Of a stretch of 64,000 nt of DNA, positions 11,016 through 25,682 are shown piece by piece. The position numbers and the translations under genes are program-made. The DNA comes from Sindora glabra (Eukaryota > Streptophyta > Magnoliopsida > Fabales > Fabaceae): positions 16,954,713 through 17,018,712 of the forward strand of contig CM035234.1 in assembly GCA_020226215.1 (NCBI GenBank). Reading direction: 5' to 3'. The number at the start of each line of letters is the position of its first letter. The stretch's first letter is position 1. The notes under the pieces were generated by a model. The model had not been told where the DNA came from. It ran no database searches and worked only from the letters and a program-made list of their open reading frames with translations.

Positions 11016-14000
11016 CACAATCATCGTTAATAAGGAAATCATAAATAATAGTATGATCTCATTTCCTCACTAATAAACCAAATAATAATTAAAAAACTAC
11101 AAATAATATAATTTCATTCCATTAATGAACCGTATAGTTTAAAAAATGTAATTTTCTACTTTAACCATATTTAATTTCATTTCTTCTCTATTCTCACAAA
11201 TTTATTGAAATGTTACCTCACTGTGATTCAGTGATGATGGGGTAAAATAATTACATTTTAAATTTTAATCTCTTCCTCCTCAATGTATTAAAAGGGACGG
11301 ACGATGTTAAATAAAATTTAACTAATTTGATTTGGATACAATTTTAAATTAAGTACTTTTATTTGAATATTTGTGCAAATAAACCCATATTAGAGAATCT
11401 CAGTCCTAAAGACGATGTTATGAGCCCGTCCGCGAATTTACGATTTTTAAATTGTACGGATAATATCTACGTATAAAATTACAATAAAATTTTTATATAA
11501 AATTTAAATATTTGGAAAAAAGTAAAATATGATTTATTTTAATATTTTTAATGTGTATCCTTATATGTAATTAATAAATTTCAAATATTTTTATATTTTT
11601 TTAAAATAAAATTTTTTCAATTAGTGTAGAAATAAGTTAGAGAGACAATTTTATAGTTTACAAGGGCGGTGTACACCAGTAATGTATATATATGTTTGAA
11701 AAAAATTTAATTTACCCACAACATTAAAAAAAATAAAAATAGCAGTTTCGTACTTTAAATTTTTAGCTACTATCAAAATAGTTCTTAAATTATGTATAAA
11801 TATAATTCCATCCCTAAATAATAATTCTCAACATATATAAATTTATATAAATAATTTTATCTCTAAATTATTATACAAAAATACAAAATTATATGTATGT
11901 ATTATTATTTAAATATGAAATTATAATTTTACATAATTTAAGAATAATTTTACTAAAAAATAGATACGCTATTAATTTTGTCTTAAAAATACACACGCTA
12001 TCGTATAAGCCCAGCATATTACAATTCCCCATTTTTAAAAAAAAAACGAATATTTGGACATCAATGATGATATGGTCCTTCCCGCTTATCCGGTCAGATT
12101 GAGCTCTCTCCTATCTTTTGCTCTTTTATTTTACAATGTTTTTATCTTTTTTTTTTCCTCTTTACTTTCACTATGTCTTTTAAAGTTGAGCTTAATTCTA
12201 GACAAAATAATAATAACAATAATAATAATAATAATAATAAAAAAACTAGTCGATTTAAACTAAGATTAAGGGTTAAAAGAAATTTAAAATATAGAATCAA
12301 ATTACATCGAGTAAAATAATCAAATTAAGTTAAAATTAAGGGTTAAAAATCATTAAAAATTTAGAATCAATTTACAACGAGTAAAAAATTAAAAAAAAAA
12401 AACAACGCGTTATGATTAAAAGATGTTTAGAATTTCTTAACTATTACTAACTCATTCCATTTTTTGCTCCTTAATTTTACAATGCTTTCACTTTGATTTT
12501 TTATTTTTAAAATTTCACAATGCTTCTTTCCTATTTTTTGCTTTTAAATTCCACAGTGCTTTTAAAACGTTCTAGCTTTTCCGCTTTTTTCTGTTTAATT
12601 TTACAATGTTTCTTGTTTTAATTTCACGATGTTTTTTAAAGTTGAACTTAATGCTAGGCCAAAAAAAAAAATAAACAGTAAAAGTTAAAACTAATCGTGT
12701 TAGACTTAATTTAACTGTTAAAAGAGATTTAAAATTTAGAATTCATTTGCAGCCGCAAAAAAATTTAAAAAAATGTTTGAAGTTCATGATTTAAAAATAT
12801 TTCTATGTTCTACTCATGGTATAGTGGCACTCAATGTTATTTTAAAAATTTTATTGCTTATCATGTTTGAAGTTCAAACTCAAAACATTATGTCTATACA
12901 TTGAGTGAATTACTACTCTCATTATTATTAAAAAAACATATCTCTATTTTCTATCATTTTTCCTACTATCATATTGTACACTTTGAGTATTACATAATAT
13001 ATTTCTGATGGTTGCAATTTGATTTTTTATTTTAATACTATATATTTATATTGGCAATTGATATAAATATTACTTGTACATGTAATATTCATATATAGAA
13101 CTCATAAGAAATATCACACTTATTCCTTGTTTAGTTGAAAAGAAATTAAGAGAGAAAAAAGAGAATTTTAAACTTGAATGGAGGAGAAACATTTTTTAAA
13201 AATTTAAATTAATTAAAAAATTATAATTACAAATTTTATTTTTAATATTTCTTTTCTTCCCTTTTTCTCTTCATCCAGAAAAGAAAATTGAAAAAAAAAT
13301 TTCCTCTACCTTTTTTTTCCATCCAAACAAAGCAGAGAATGGATTGATAATAGAGATGAAGCCTTTAGGTTGGTTTTAGCCGCCCTAGACTTTGAAATTA
13401 TATAATTTTTTCTCCTTTTTTTTGCATTTTTTAAAAGAAAAATTATAACTAACCCGTCAAAAATTCAAATATTTTTATAAATATAGCCTTGTAAAAAACG
13501 TACATACAGTATCAAACTCTAACAAACATATATATATATATAATTGCCAACCGCCTACCGTGATTCATGACGGAGGTGATGACACAAGGCTTGATATGAT
13601 ATGATATAAGAAGTGGGCAATGACTAAACTGCATTATTTGTATTGATACATTAGTGAATTTAATTATTAAATTTTATTCATCTACATAATATCATATAAA
13701 ATAAATAAAATTTAATAATTAAGTTTAATAGTACACTAATGCATTGGTGGTCGAAATTTCTCTCTAAAAGTGTAAGGCAAGATTTGTTAAGTGATCTGAT
13801 TCCAGGGTTGACTTCATTAAATGTCTTAGTCAAGTTTGTTTTTATATATGGACCGTCCTTCGATATTTTTGTACTGTTAAACAAACTCGTGTTGCATGGT
13901 ATTTTCCCCTCATTTATCATGCAAGACTTGCAAAGAAGTCAATGATGCCCTTCTGTTGTTTTGCCTTACCAAGAAAAATATTTTCCTTTACTTTATCTCT

Positions 14001-14929
14001 AATTTTATATAATTTATTTCTTTTGTTAGTCGATACTTTAATTATAAAATTATCAAATTGATCACTTGTAATTGTTTTGAAGCTTTAATAGAATAATCTA
14101 CATCGGTTTCTTATCTAATTCGATTTTAACTATGCAGTAGTAGAAAATTTGGTATATTCTAACTATAACATGCCCTTATTTTTAATGGAAAAGTCAGTTA
14201 TTAATTTTATGAAATTCACATATATTAAAAATTAAAAAAATTCAACTTTTAACATATTAAAAATTAAAATTGCTTTTAATATGAATAGGCATCGTGCATA
14301 TCATCTCACGGAGAAAATAATTAAAAGATATATAATCAAAAAATTTTAAGAAAGTCTGGTAGATCCATGGCACCTATGGCTATTTACCCTTTCTTTTATT
14401 TCCTCACTGTAGTAGCTATTGGCCCTTTCTTTTATTGCAAAAGATGATGTTTGTTTGAATGTTAGTTGGGTACTAGACTTGTCCATGGGAAGAATGAGAA
14501 ACAAATAGGTAAATGGTGTTTTTCTGATAGAAATTGTGGCATCAAGTTGTTGTCTTTGAAATAATGGAAGAACCGTACAATCAAAGGAAAAAAAATAAAA
14601 GAAGCGTAAAATAGAGCATGAAAACAATGAGGAAGAAAATACAAGTATCACAAACGCAATTATAATTTGTTTTGAGGTTGCATTAGAGTAATGAGTTTGT
14701 TAATTCAACCGGGTACCAGTTACCATGATTATTTCAAATTTACTTCAATGTTGCATTTTGTGTTTTTTTTCTTTTAATTATTTCAATTTTGAAAAGTATA
14801 ATTTCTATTTTCTTAACTACTCTCATGGTTTCCCTTAAATTTTCCCATAATTCAAGTGCTTTTACTTGAGTTAATGGAATGGATGGCAAATAGATGGAAG
14901 TTTTACAAGATGGTAGGAGATTGCATTAT

Positions 14930-16460
14930 TATTGATTGAACCTATTTGAAATATTTTTTTCATGATTTAAGAATATCTCTATGTTTTGGTGTTTGGCGTA
15001 GGATATCTGATGTTATTTTAAAAACTTTATTCCTTACTATATTTGGGGTTCAAACTTAAGACATTACATGTATTCATTAAATAAATTATGATTCTTACTA
15101 TTATTAGAAAAAACATATCTTAATTTTTCATCATTTTCTTCCTATTGTTATATTGTACTCTTTTAGTGTTATTAAATAAATATCACATAGTATATTTATA
15201 ACCTATAGGTTAATGATAAATATATATTTGTGATAGTTGCAAATTGATTTCTATTTTAATATTATATGTTTATATTGGTAATTGATATAAATATCACATG
15301 TACATGTAATATTCATATATAGATCCCATAAGAAATATCACTTATCCTTTGTTTAGTTGGGAAGAAATTAGGGGGAGAAAAAATTTTCATATTTGAATGG
15401 ACAAGAAATATTTTTAAAAAATTTGAATTGACTAACAAATTATAACGATAAATTTTATTTTTAATATTTGTCCTTCCTTTTTCCTGTTCATTGAAACAGA
15501 AAATTTTTCAATTTTTTTGTTTTTTCCTTTGATTTTGTACTATTAAACAAACTCATGTGTTGCATGGTATTTCCCCCTCATTTATCATGCAAGAGTTGCA
15601 AAGAAGTCAATGATGCTCTTCTCTTGATTTGCCCCACCAAAAAATATATTTTGCTTAACTTTGTCTCTCATTTTATATGACTTATCTTTTTTATTAATCA
15701 GATACTTTAATTATAAAATTATCAAATTGATTACTTGTAATTGTTTTTAAACTTAAACAGGATAATCTACGTCAGTTTCTCATCTAGTTCGATCTTAACT
15801 GTGCGGTAGTAGAAATTTTGATATATTCTGACTATAACATGCCGTTGTTTTTAGTAGAAAAGTCAGATATTAATTTTATAAAATTCACATGTATCAAAAA
15901 TTAAAACTTCTAATTTTTAATATATTAAAAAATTGAAATTATTTTAATACGAACCGTGCATGTCATATCACAAAAAGGATAATCAAAACATATGCAACCA
16001 ATGACTTTGAAGAAAGCCTCGTAGATTAATAGCGCCTGGAGGCAAAAGGTCTCCACCTTGTCATCTCTTTGATTACTCTTATTTGCTCACTCTTGTAGTT
16101 ATTTATTCTTTCTCTCATTGTAGAAGATGATGTTTGTTTGAATGTTAGTTCGCTACTAAATTTGTTCATAATTTGGTGAAAAGACAGAAAGAGTAAATGG
16201 TGTTTTTATGATAAGCATTTATGGCATCTAAGTTGTTGTATCTGATATCATGAAGAACTGTACGGCCAAAAAAAAAAAGAAGCAGAAAAATAGAGCATGA
16301 AGATGATGACGAAGAAAATACAATTATTACAAATACAGTTGTAATTTGTTTCCAGATTTCATTTAGGGTAACCGGTTTGTTAATTCAACTAGGTTCGAGT
16401 CACTTTGATTATTTCAAATTTACTTCTATGTTGCATTTTGGGTTTTTTTTTAAAAAATTA
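14930..16460 (+). repeat. Partial third copy of the C2-array spacer
   Basis: This matches the distal spacer of units A and B. 14935 onward matches 6535; 15530-15640 matches 7850-7950 and 13870-13960; 16000-16340 matches 8330-8620 and 14340-14640; 16330-16450 matches 14655-14780. The part corresponding to A 7140-7850 is missing. It leads into the third C2 gene, so the locus is an array of three gene-plus-spacer units, with the third unit's spacer lying upstream of its gene. Confidence 0.75.
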
Positions 16461-17164
16461 ATTTACTTTTGAAATATCTTTTTAACTACCCTGATGGTTT
16501 CCTTTAAATTTTCCTACAATTTCATCTTCTTGTTTTCAAATTTTCTTGCGTCAAAATATAAAAAGAAATGTTATTGGAGACATTACATGTGATGACTTTA
16601 TACGTTATTTATATTTTTTTACGATTATTTTTTTCAAATATTTATATTTCTTTTTATGTATAATTGTATTCTAATATTTATACACTCATTACATGTGGTG
16701 ACTTTTTCTAAAAATAACATAAACTGGTTTCAAATTTCTTTTTGAAATATTTATACATTATTGGAGACATTACATGTGATGGCTTTAATGTGGGCCCCAG
16801 CCATCTATATTTTCTTAATATAAATTTGCCTGACAAAGCTTAAGGAACCGTTACTTTATGGTTATTTTACGAAAACTTCGGCGAACCCTCCTTCTTCTTA
16901 AGTCATTGGTCAGTGGTTGCAATAACCTATAAACATTTTGCAAACAAGTTCACTACTTCATCCGACCTGTAGTTTCATTTTCCATGGTAAAATTTGACTA
17001 TTGTCTGTTGAATTCGAATTCCACCAACTTATCAAAGCCAGAAGTGAATTTTCTTCCATAAAAATCATGAAAGACAATAAAAAAAAAAAAAAAAGACTCT
17101 GTGTCAACACTATACCTTCCTCTGTCTTTCTTTCTGCTTGCTCTCTCTTTTCCTCCGAAACGCA
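16461..17164. other. Upstream region of C2 copy C
   Basis: AT-rich spacer with a 30-bp near-exact direct repeat beginning 'ttattggagacattacatg' at 16571 and 16758, and a partial third copy near 16688. No gene is supported. The part nearest the C2 gene becomes CT-rich, as expected for its core promoter. Confidence 0.5.
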
Positions 17165-17173
17165 CTATATATA
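17165..17173 (+). promoter_or_regulatory. TATA box of C2 copy C
   Basis: CTATATATA, about 135-140 nt before the ATG at 17307 and just after a CT-rich stretch. Confidence 0.45.
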
Positions 17174-17306
17174 CCAACTGATGTCCATTCCAAATCTCTC
17201 CATTGTTTCCAAAAACACCAAAAAACCCCCAATCAGCTCGATAAAACTGAAAATCGTTTCATACTCCAAAAAAGAACACATTTCCTTCGTTTTTATTTAA
17301 AAACCA

Positions 17307-17802
17307 ATGTCAAGAACCTTAGAAATCACCGTTTTATCCGCCGAGAACCTCTTTGTCGACGGGAGGCCGCCGGCGAAGAATGTGTCCGTCACAGTTCAGA
17401 CAGAATCTCTCAACAGCTTCACCACGGGCATGGCGAAAGAAGACGGAAGTTTTCCTTCGTGGAACGAGAAGTTCTTCCTGGAAATGGCAATGCACGCAAA
17501 GTCCATAACTTTCGAGGTCCTCTGCAAGTCGTCAATGGCGGTTAAGAGCGTCGGCGTGGCGAGAATCGCAGTTTCGGAATTTCTTGGCGGGAGTTTTCCG
17601 GAGAGTTATTTGCAGTTCTTGAGTTATAGGTTGAGGGATAGAGAAACGGGATTATTAACTTCTCGGTGAGAGTGAAGACGCCCGAGTATGCTGGTGAACG
17701 AGAAGAGTTCGTGTAGGTATCAGATGCGAGTCGCCATGGGGGTTCAGAATTCATGGAGTGGTTCCCGGTATTCCAATTTCGTGGAACTATCCCAGCAATT
17801 AA
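17307..17802 (+). pseudogene. C2-domain protein, BAP/SRC2-like, copy C (frameshifted)
   Basis: The most diverged and most GC-rich of the three tandem C2 paralogues. The ATG opens MSRTLEITVLSAENL, and the frame continues through SFPSWNEKFFLEM, SVGVARIAVSEFLGG and LQFLSYRLRDR (about residue 113), which is essentially the whole C2 domain. A net one-base loss near 17641-17647 then shifts the frame to a stop at 17667-17669. The family sequence NGIINFSVRVKTPEY resumes in another frame, and the expected tail GIPISWNYPSN ends at TAA 17800-17802 in a third frame. At least two frame breaks are therefore needed. The 120-residue product that can be made keeps most of the C2 fold but lacks the last strand and the tail. 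It could still bind membrane, so 'pseudogene' is likely but not certain. Confidence 0.7.
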
Positions 17803-19023
17803 TATTTGAAAGGAATTTTTTCTATTCCTTCACCATTAATTCTTTTTTTTAATTGAAGTTTATTTATAAAATCTTTATCTTCCTCGTTGGAAGAATTTAG
17901 ACACGGCGTCTATAACCCCTCTATACCTTCACAAAGAAGTAATTTTTTTTTTTTGATATATTATTGGAAGTTTAAGCCTAGCGTCGCCATCAAATTACTC
18001 AAATCCTTCGTCATAAATTAACTATCAAATGACTTTTAAATAAATAAGATTTGAGTATATAAATTTGTTCAATATAAAAAAAAGTTAATATAAAAAGCAT
18101 ATTTGATCAGAAAAAATTCATTGTTAAACCCTTTCTAACATCTAACAAAATCTCGTGTTTTAGTGTTTATAACAAAATAATTTCTTAATGATCGGTAAAA
18201 AATATGTGACAAAGAATATAAAATCAATGTTTGTGGTGCACATAAACATACGCACGAATGAATAAATAATGAAATTTTTACTCCTCTTTTCATTCACTCT
18301 CACATGTGCATTTGGTTCATAGAGTAAATAAATATTTGTATGTTGAAATTTTTTAAGAAGTATATATTTTTATAAGTTTTTTAAGAAGTACTCAAAATTA
18401 TTTGATTGATATTAAAGAAATGACACATTCCAATAATTAATTTTTTATTTTTGTTTGACTTTAGAAAATATTATCAAAATAACTAATATACCCTTTAAAA
18501 TTCTAATATAAAAATAAGAAATATTAGTAAATTTTAATTATATCTAATTATTTTTTAAACTTTATTACAAAATTTTCTTCCCATCATAATTTTTTTAAAT
18601 TGGTAATTATTTGTTTTTCAATTTAATATAAAATTTAAAATAAAAATAGATTTATATAAAAGATTAAGATGTCTCTTATATATATTTTATATAATATTAT
18701 ACACTTATTCTAGTTATTATATAATTAATTGAATAATTATATTTTATATAATTAATAATTATATTTAAATAAATATAATTATATTTATTATTAATAAATC
18801 AAATGTATTATAATTTTTAAATGATAATGATAAAAGGTTAAAGTGATCATTTGATAAATTAAAAAGGAATAACTTAATATTTCTATTTGTAAAAGGTATA
18901 TGAAGTTTTTTTTTTTTAATTGAAAGAAGGTGTGAAGTGGGGACGCAAATGAATCGAATTGAGCCGAATATCTGTATACTCAAGCTTGAATTACATAGAG
19001 GTAATTTAATATTATAATTTATT
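17803..19023. other. AT-rich intergenic spacer
   Basis: Very AT-rich sequence between the third C2 gene and the LTR nest, with short TA and poly-T runs. The 72-codon minus frame at 18765-18983 has no family signature. Confidence 0.6.
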
Positions 19024-21531
19024 AGGTCATTTGTATAAGTACTATTTAAAGTTTTATTATTTTATATGCTTCAAAATATTTATTATGGATGAATACAATT
19101 AAATCATATTTAATTACACCGAGATGAAATACAAATATATTAGATTTTAACTATGTATTTTATGATTTTATATAATGGAAATATTATCTAAATATTGTTA
19201 GGACATTTAGAAGTTGAGAGGGAGAAATTTTAAAATGTATGTATTAGTTTTAGAAGATAGAATTCATACTTATGTTTGTAAATTTGTGAGAATACTTTTG
19301 TCAAAATTTAGGGTGTGAGGAATTTATGTATATATGAGTAAATATACACATATTTATAATAAAGTAAATTGTTCTTTTGATATTTATAAAGAGATGAAAT
19401 AATTAAGTTGAGATTTTAAATTTTAATTAGAAAGAAGGAGTTTCATAAAATATAAAGCTTTAAAATAAAAATAAAAGGCTAAGATTGAATTGAATAGAAA
19501 AGAAAGAGTGAGATAAAAAAGGAGACTTAAGTTTATGATGCGTGAGAAGCACTAAATCAGAGCCTATGGCTTCCTTTTTCCTCTATTTTTTCCCACTTGG
19601 TACCAATTTCTCTCTTTTATTTGGACAATGTCTCTCTCTTTTACCTCCCTCCTCTCTCTCTTCTATCCTCTTCCTTCTTTCTCCTTTCTAGTGGTTCCTC
19701 TTTGTTCTTCCCTTCTTTTGGCTATGGAGTTTTTACAACTGTGGCATTCGTAAGTTGCTATCTAGTGATCACAATGCATGCCGGTAAAGAGAAGCCACAA
19801 ACTATACTATGTAGGGGAGCTACATGGAGCCAATCAGCCTCGTATGATCTTTAGCCACCTTATGCTATCCAAGTTCTTGGTAAGCTTCCTTTCAATTGTA
19901 ACAAGCTCAATAAGTAGTGAAGGATTCCAATCTGCACTTCATGATAGTAGCTATGAGTTGTTGCTCTCTTCTACCCCGTCCCCAAAGTTCCAGTGACATT
20001 TCCACCATTGAGGAGCTTCCAATAGTTGCTTTAAGGGAAGGTAAGCACATTTATGCCATTAAATTCCAATGTTTTGATGTTCTAATGGTTGATCTAGGAA
20101 AAACCCATTTATGGATGCTTTAAGATATATGGTAAAAGCTTTAAAAATATCAAAATTTATGCTATAAGATGATTGAACAAGACCATTAAAGCCTTTCTAT
20201 GTGATTAGCTTTAATATTTTTTAGATGATTTGAACTTGAGTTAAGAAGGATACATTTTATTCATATTTTAAGAAACTTGATAAAAACTTAAAGATATAAG
20301 AATCTTATGCTATAAAGTGTTACAACAAGATGTCTAGATCATCAAGTTCTAATATTTATGTTTAGATAGCTTAGATCTAAGAAAAAATCCTTAATGTGTG
20401 AAACTTGGTTTCTTTAAAATAAAGTTGAAAACATTAAAGAATTAAATGCATAGTTTTATAAGTGATGTGAACATAGCAATGGATTTAATATTTCAATAGT
20501 TTTATATTTTGATCCAAAAAATCTTTCATTTATAAGAAACTAGGATTTCTCAATAATGATTTTGAAAATATATGAAATTAATGATCTAAGATGATTAAGT
20601 AACATAAAATAAGCTTTTCTAGAGCTTTAAACCTTAATTTTTCACATGTATAAGTTTGATTTCAAGTTATCATATAATAGCTTATTTTCTAGCTTTCTGT
20701 GATTAACTCAAGAAAAAAACAATAGAATTATAATAGAGGATGTTGAAATATAATGATTAGACTCCATAATAGTAAATTGGGAAGAAAATAGGTGAATTTG
20801 ATGTATTCATAAATTATTCTTTTAAATTGTGAAGTAAAAAGAAAATATAAAAAGGATGAATATAGATGCTTTGGAACTTCTAAGAGTGGATCAATGTCAT
20901 TAGATGAGTACATATCTTGCCCTCAATTATTATGTTAAGAAAGTATTGTTTAAATGTTATAATTTATTTTCTTATTGATGATACAAAATATATACATATA
21001 TCTATGTGTGAGTTCTTTAAGGTATAATCATGAAGCATAGATTGTTATTAAATTATCGTTGTAACCATACATAAATGATATAGGGATGATATTTGTGATA
21101 AGGTAGTGATTACTAGCTTGAGTAAATGTGGAATTACCATGTCGGAAAGGCATGGTGGCATTATTATTATTTATTGATTGATTGTGATGAGATTACAATG
21201 GTGAATGATATAGTATATGTTGTGATTGGGTTTATATTGTTATATGCATGTTGGAAAGTGTAGTGTGAATTGTATTATGATGTGATTGATGTTATCGCCA
21301 TGCAAGAGGGTATGTCAATGTTGATATATATGTATACTGTTATGTATTGTGACATGCCCTGTGATGATAAAATAGTTGTTTATGTTGAAATTTGCATTGA
21401 ACTTATGATATGTAGAGTTGAACTCTAGTGAATTTATTATACTGTGAATTATGCTACAAGTGGCATTGAAATGAGAAATGTGATGAGGGCAATGATATGA
21501 AAGCTGAATGGAAAATTTCTGGGAAACAACT
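19024..21531 (+). mobile_element. Long LTR (family E), 5' part, + strand
   Basis: This is the left part of an LTR that continues at 25688-26623. It matches, in reverse orientation, the element at 21532-25682. Examples are 'atgcttcaaaatatttatta' at 19068 versus the reverse strand near 25640, 'gagaagcactaaatc' at 19544 versus about 25240, and 'gcaagagggtatg' at 21303 versus about 22690. Combined length is about 3.44 kb. It holds no coding region; the ORFs at 19597-20123 and 20728-22060 are chance frames. The exact 5' end is eroded. LTRs of this size are known in Tekay/Del-type Ty3-gypsy elements, but no internal coding sequence is here to confirm the class. Confidence 0.7.
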
Positions 21532-24500
21532 TATCATGACTCAAACTTGATCGTGACCTGCATGGATCTCAATACCTAGTATCCACTAACCTCATCACTA
21601 ATTTTTCTAGTTTTAGCCAATAAAAATCTCCTTATTCCCATGGGAATTCAAATCATATTATAAATTCTTACAAAAAAATGAATAGAGTTTCCCTTATTCT
21701 TAAACACTTTCCGAGGGCTACTCGCCTTAAATCACAAAAAATGTATTCTTAATAAATATGACGGCATCATCAACATATATAATACTACTCAACCTCAATA
21801 TGTATACTCAAATAAATGATTTAACATATCAAATATTGAGTTAACATAATCTATATATGTACATCTCGATCCTAATCCAATTGTTAGAATCTCTTATTAG
21901 GTCATTTTTTATTCTCCACAGATGCAGTAAAGCACAAAAGCATTCAATTAACCTAAAAGCATTGAAAAATAAATGGAATAAGTTACATGAACTCATTAAG
22001 CATATACCTACCACTTCTAAATATTTATTCAATTATATTAAAGGTTTATATATTGATTAGGTGTTTAATACAAAAGTAAATGCATTCTATACTCCTTGAG
22101 TTTCTTAGATATACAAAATCAAGCCTTGAATTGAGTATTCACTTGCACACAACTTAAACTTTACAATTCTCATCACAAGTCATAATATCTCAACTATTTA
22201 TCGGCGTATAATATCATCTTCATATCACATGCACCCATTTCGAGTGATTATCACATTCATAAATAGCCAGTAAGGCTCAATCATATCAAATCATCATAGT
22301 CACATCAATTAGAAATATTCGATCACAAACAAGTTTCCATGTCACATCATAAATGCATATCGATTATAATGAAAAAACATGCATCCACCTTTTATCTCCT
22401 AGTCTAGTCTTATACCTTTCCTACCTTTTATCCTTATTCCTCCCTAGCCAACCTTATACCCTACCCACCTTTTATTGAGAATTTCCTATCCGATTTTAAC
22501 ATTATCACCCCTATCACATTTTTTATTTCAAATGCCACTCTTGGCATAATTCACAACACAATATGTATAATAGAGCTCAATTTTACAAATTACAATTTCA
22601 ACATGATTTCAACACAAATTAACTATTCATTTACATGGGGCAAATTAAAACACATAACATAATATATAAATAGCAGTACTACCATGCCCTCTTGCATGGC
22701 CATAACACTTATTCATATTTTGATATAGATTGTTGGTGTGTGTCTTAGGAGCAAATCATAAAGATATTGCAATATTACACAATGTATTACGTTTTGTTTT
22801 GACAATAATTATTATATTTTGTTTTATTTTATTTTGTACAAATTATAACTTAAATATAATAATTATCCTTGGAATAGCTTTGCCATTTCTAAAATGCCCT
22901 TAATAAAGTATTATTATGAAAAGGATAGTAATAATACATCAAAACTAACATGTATAGTGACTGATGATTATGAATCATGAATATGTGATATCAAGTCAAT
23001 ACATTAGCACATTGTTAGTGAATAATGTACTGGATTGACTCACTGTGAGAATACTAAATGGATAAATGTGTCATTAATTATTCTCATATGATCATAAACA
23101 CACGTTGGCTTCAATGAAACCCTAAATCACTCTAGAAAATGTCCAAACCCAATCTTAATGAGAGAAATGAAACCTAGCAGTTTCGTGAAGGAGAGAAGTT
23201 GTTGTTCACTTCGTGTAGATACTGTAAAGACGCTGTACCTTCTGGCTGACATTTAATTCATCTCATTCTCTCAAGAATTCGTTCAAAAAGAATACGAGTA
23301 CAAATAAGATAAAACCTTAATTCTGGTTTATAACTTTTGCATGGATCCTAAGAAGATTTTGTATCAAAATTTTAAAATTCTACTGCATATGTTGATCCGA
23401 ATCCTAACATATCACACTACAGTTTTTAGCATATAAGTAACAATGAAGTTCCAAGCATAATATAGATATCATTTATCATTGCATTTCAATTATAATCAAT
23501 TAACACTTAGCAGTGTTATCACCATGCCTTATAAGTCTATTCAAATAACATTCTCTTAACAAATAATTATTAACTCATCCTAAGTATCATTTCCAAGTTA
23601 TACATATATGGCCATAAAATTGATTTCATAGTATATTAAGATTCATAATTATACTATTAAAAATTCATAAATAATTATATGCATGATTAATACCATTTAT
23701 AAGATGGGTTACAAATTATAACATTTAAATAAAATATTATTAAGATTTTAATTTGGAGTGGGATATATACTCACCTATAGGATCCATTTATTTCACTTTG
23801 AAGATATCTAAACACCCACTTTTATCTTCTATTCCTTCCTATTTCATAATTTATAATAACTCATAAATACAAAGTAAGTAACACCCTCCTTTTAAACATG
23901 ACCAATTCTAGATTTAGTTTATAATTATTTTAGCACTTCAAGATCATCAACTCTTTATATTTCCTAATGTAGGCTTATGGAATCAAAATATCACATTTCA
24001 AGGGTTTATTTAAATCCACTTTGAACACAAAAAATGTTAAAATTTTCTATTATGAATGTACTCTAAGTATACTAATTTAATATTCTAGAGCCTCCAATCA
24101 CCATTTTATTGACACTATATCAGATATCCAAATCAAATGGTAGAATAAAAATTCCTAAACCAGGCATGAGACAATTAAGTTTTCAAAACCATATGCCATA
24201 TAAATGTTCTGTTCATATCATCTTATAAGATTACATATTAAGTTCCTAATATTTTTAGCATTATTCTAACTCGATCATCAACTTGTATTTCATCCATTTA
24301 GGGGCCCTTTGCATGAACATGAACCATTTAAAATATTAAAAATTAATATCTATATCATAAAAAATTATATTTATCATAAGTAGCATCATATATCCCTAAA
24401 TGCTCTTAAAATAGGTTTTTTTAATTCAAGCTTAAATTTTCAAAATATAGTACTCTAGACTATTACTTCGTGGCATAAAAATATTGTTTTTTAGAAGTAT

Positions 24501-25682
24501 TAGTAAGAATCTATAATATATCAAAATGGGTTTTGCTCAGATTAAGCTGGAATCTTACCAAATATTAAAATTAAATGCTCTATATTTATGCTAACTATTT
24601 ACTCTAGCAATATACATCATAAAACTTCTATTTTTCTGGGCCACCATCATATATTCCAAATACCCATAAATCAATTTTCTTTGGATCTTTCAAACTAGTA
24701 GAAATTGGAGAGAGTTTACCACATATATAATCTCACCATAATTCAAAGACCCTACCTACAGCTTGTTAGCATTGGAATCAAGCTTCACCACTAGCAAAAC
24801 AAGGACCTAGGAGCTTAGCCACCATGTGTGCCCTAACGGTTTCCCTCATCTTTTACGAGCTACAATTAATCAAAATGGAGTGGGAGGAAAGAGTGGCAGT
24901 AATGATGAGGAAAAGTATCAAAACTTTAGTGAGAGAGAAGAACCGAATATCCTGTTATAGATGCTATTTCCAATTGTAAAACATGGCCTTCCTTTAAGTC
25001 CATGGGTAGTGCCTAGTCGCAATGATGCACCAGATCGGTAGCAATTGATGGGCTTTCACATGGTGATGGTACTAATACTAGAGAGAAATGGTGGCAGAAA
25101 GGAAGATATGAGGGAGAAAAAGATAAGCTACCAGAAAGAAGAATAAAAGCAAAAGGGAGAGAGGAAAAAGAAAGAACCAAGCATGCTAATGGGAAAAAAG
25201 AGGAACACTTGAAAAAGGAGCTAAGGGTAATGATTCAGTACTTCTCGCACAACTTGAGCTCACCTCCACTTTTAAATCTTAACCCTACAATTTAAATCAA
25301 AGCTAACCTAGCCCTTCATTTGTACTAACTTGATGAACTTTAAATTTCCTAAACTAATTATTTCAATTTTTAGAAATTAAAGAAATAATTTATCACATAT
25401 GAACAAATCATTTCATAAATCATTGCACCCATGCTTGCTAAAATAATTTTCAACTTGTGAGAAATTCTTTAGAAAAAAATGACAATATAAAAACAAATAT
25501 ATTTGAATATTATTGATACCATTTTCATTATATAAAATCATACTATTTTCATATAGTTAAAGCTTAAAATATTAATGTCTTATCTCCAGATAATTAAATA
25601 CAATTAAACTATTCTCATCCATAATAAATATTTTGAAGCATATAGAATAATAAAGCTTTAAACAGCACTATGGGATATTGCA
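21532..25682 (-). mobile_element. Solo LTR of family E inserted in reverse
   Basis: Read on the minus strand the element starts TGCAATATCCCATAGTG at 25682 and ends GTTTGAGTCATGATA at 21532. It is flanked by the 5-bp direct repeat CAACT (21527-21531 and 25683-25687), the usual LTR-retrotransposon target duplication. Without the nested insert (22731-23409) it is about 3.47 kb, matching the interrupted + strand copy. No gag-pol lies between its ends, so it is a solo LTR. The ORF at 21857-22060 and similar frames have no family signal. Confidence 0.8.
22731..23409. mobile_element. Solo LTR (copia-like) nested in family-E LTR
   Basis: A 679-bp stretch interrupts the family-E alignment. It begins TGTTGGTGTGTGTC and ends GAATCCTAACA, giving TGTTRG...CYAACA termini as in many Ty1-copia LTRs. 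The flanking E sequence resumes at both ends, next to 'gtagtgtga' on the minus strand. The adjoining five bases (tagat and tatca) do not match, so a target duplication is not demonstrated. Orientation is not certain. Confidence 0.6.

Noticed and set aside
17001..17545. 99- and 135-codon frames over the start of C2 copy C
   Set aside because: They overlap the real C2 frame and its leader; composition and lack of motif mark them as shadows.
19597..20123. Overlapping frames of 68-85 codons
   Set aside because: They lie in the family-E LTR; the corresponding stretch of the reverse copy is not open in the same way.
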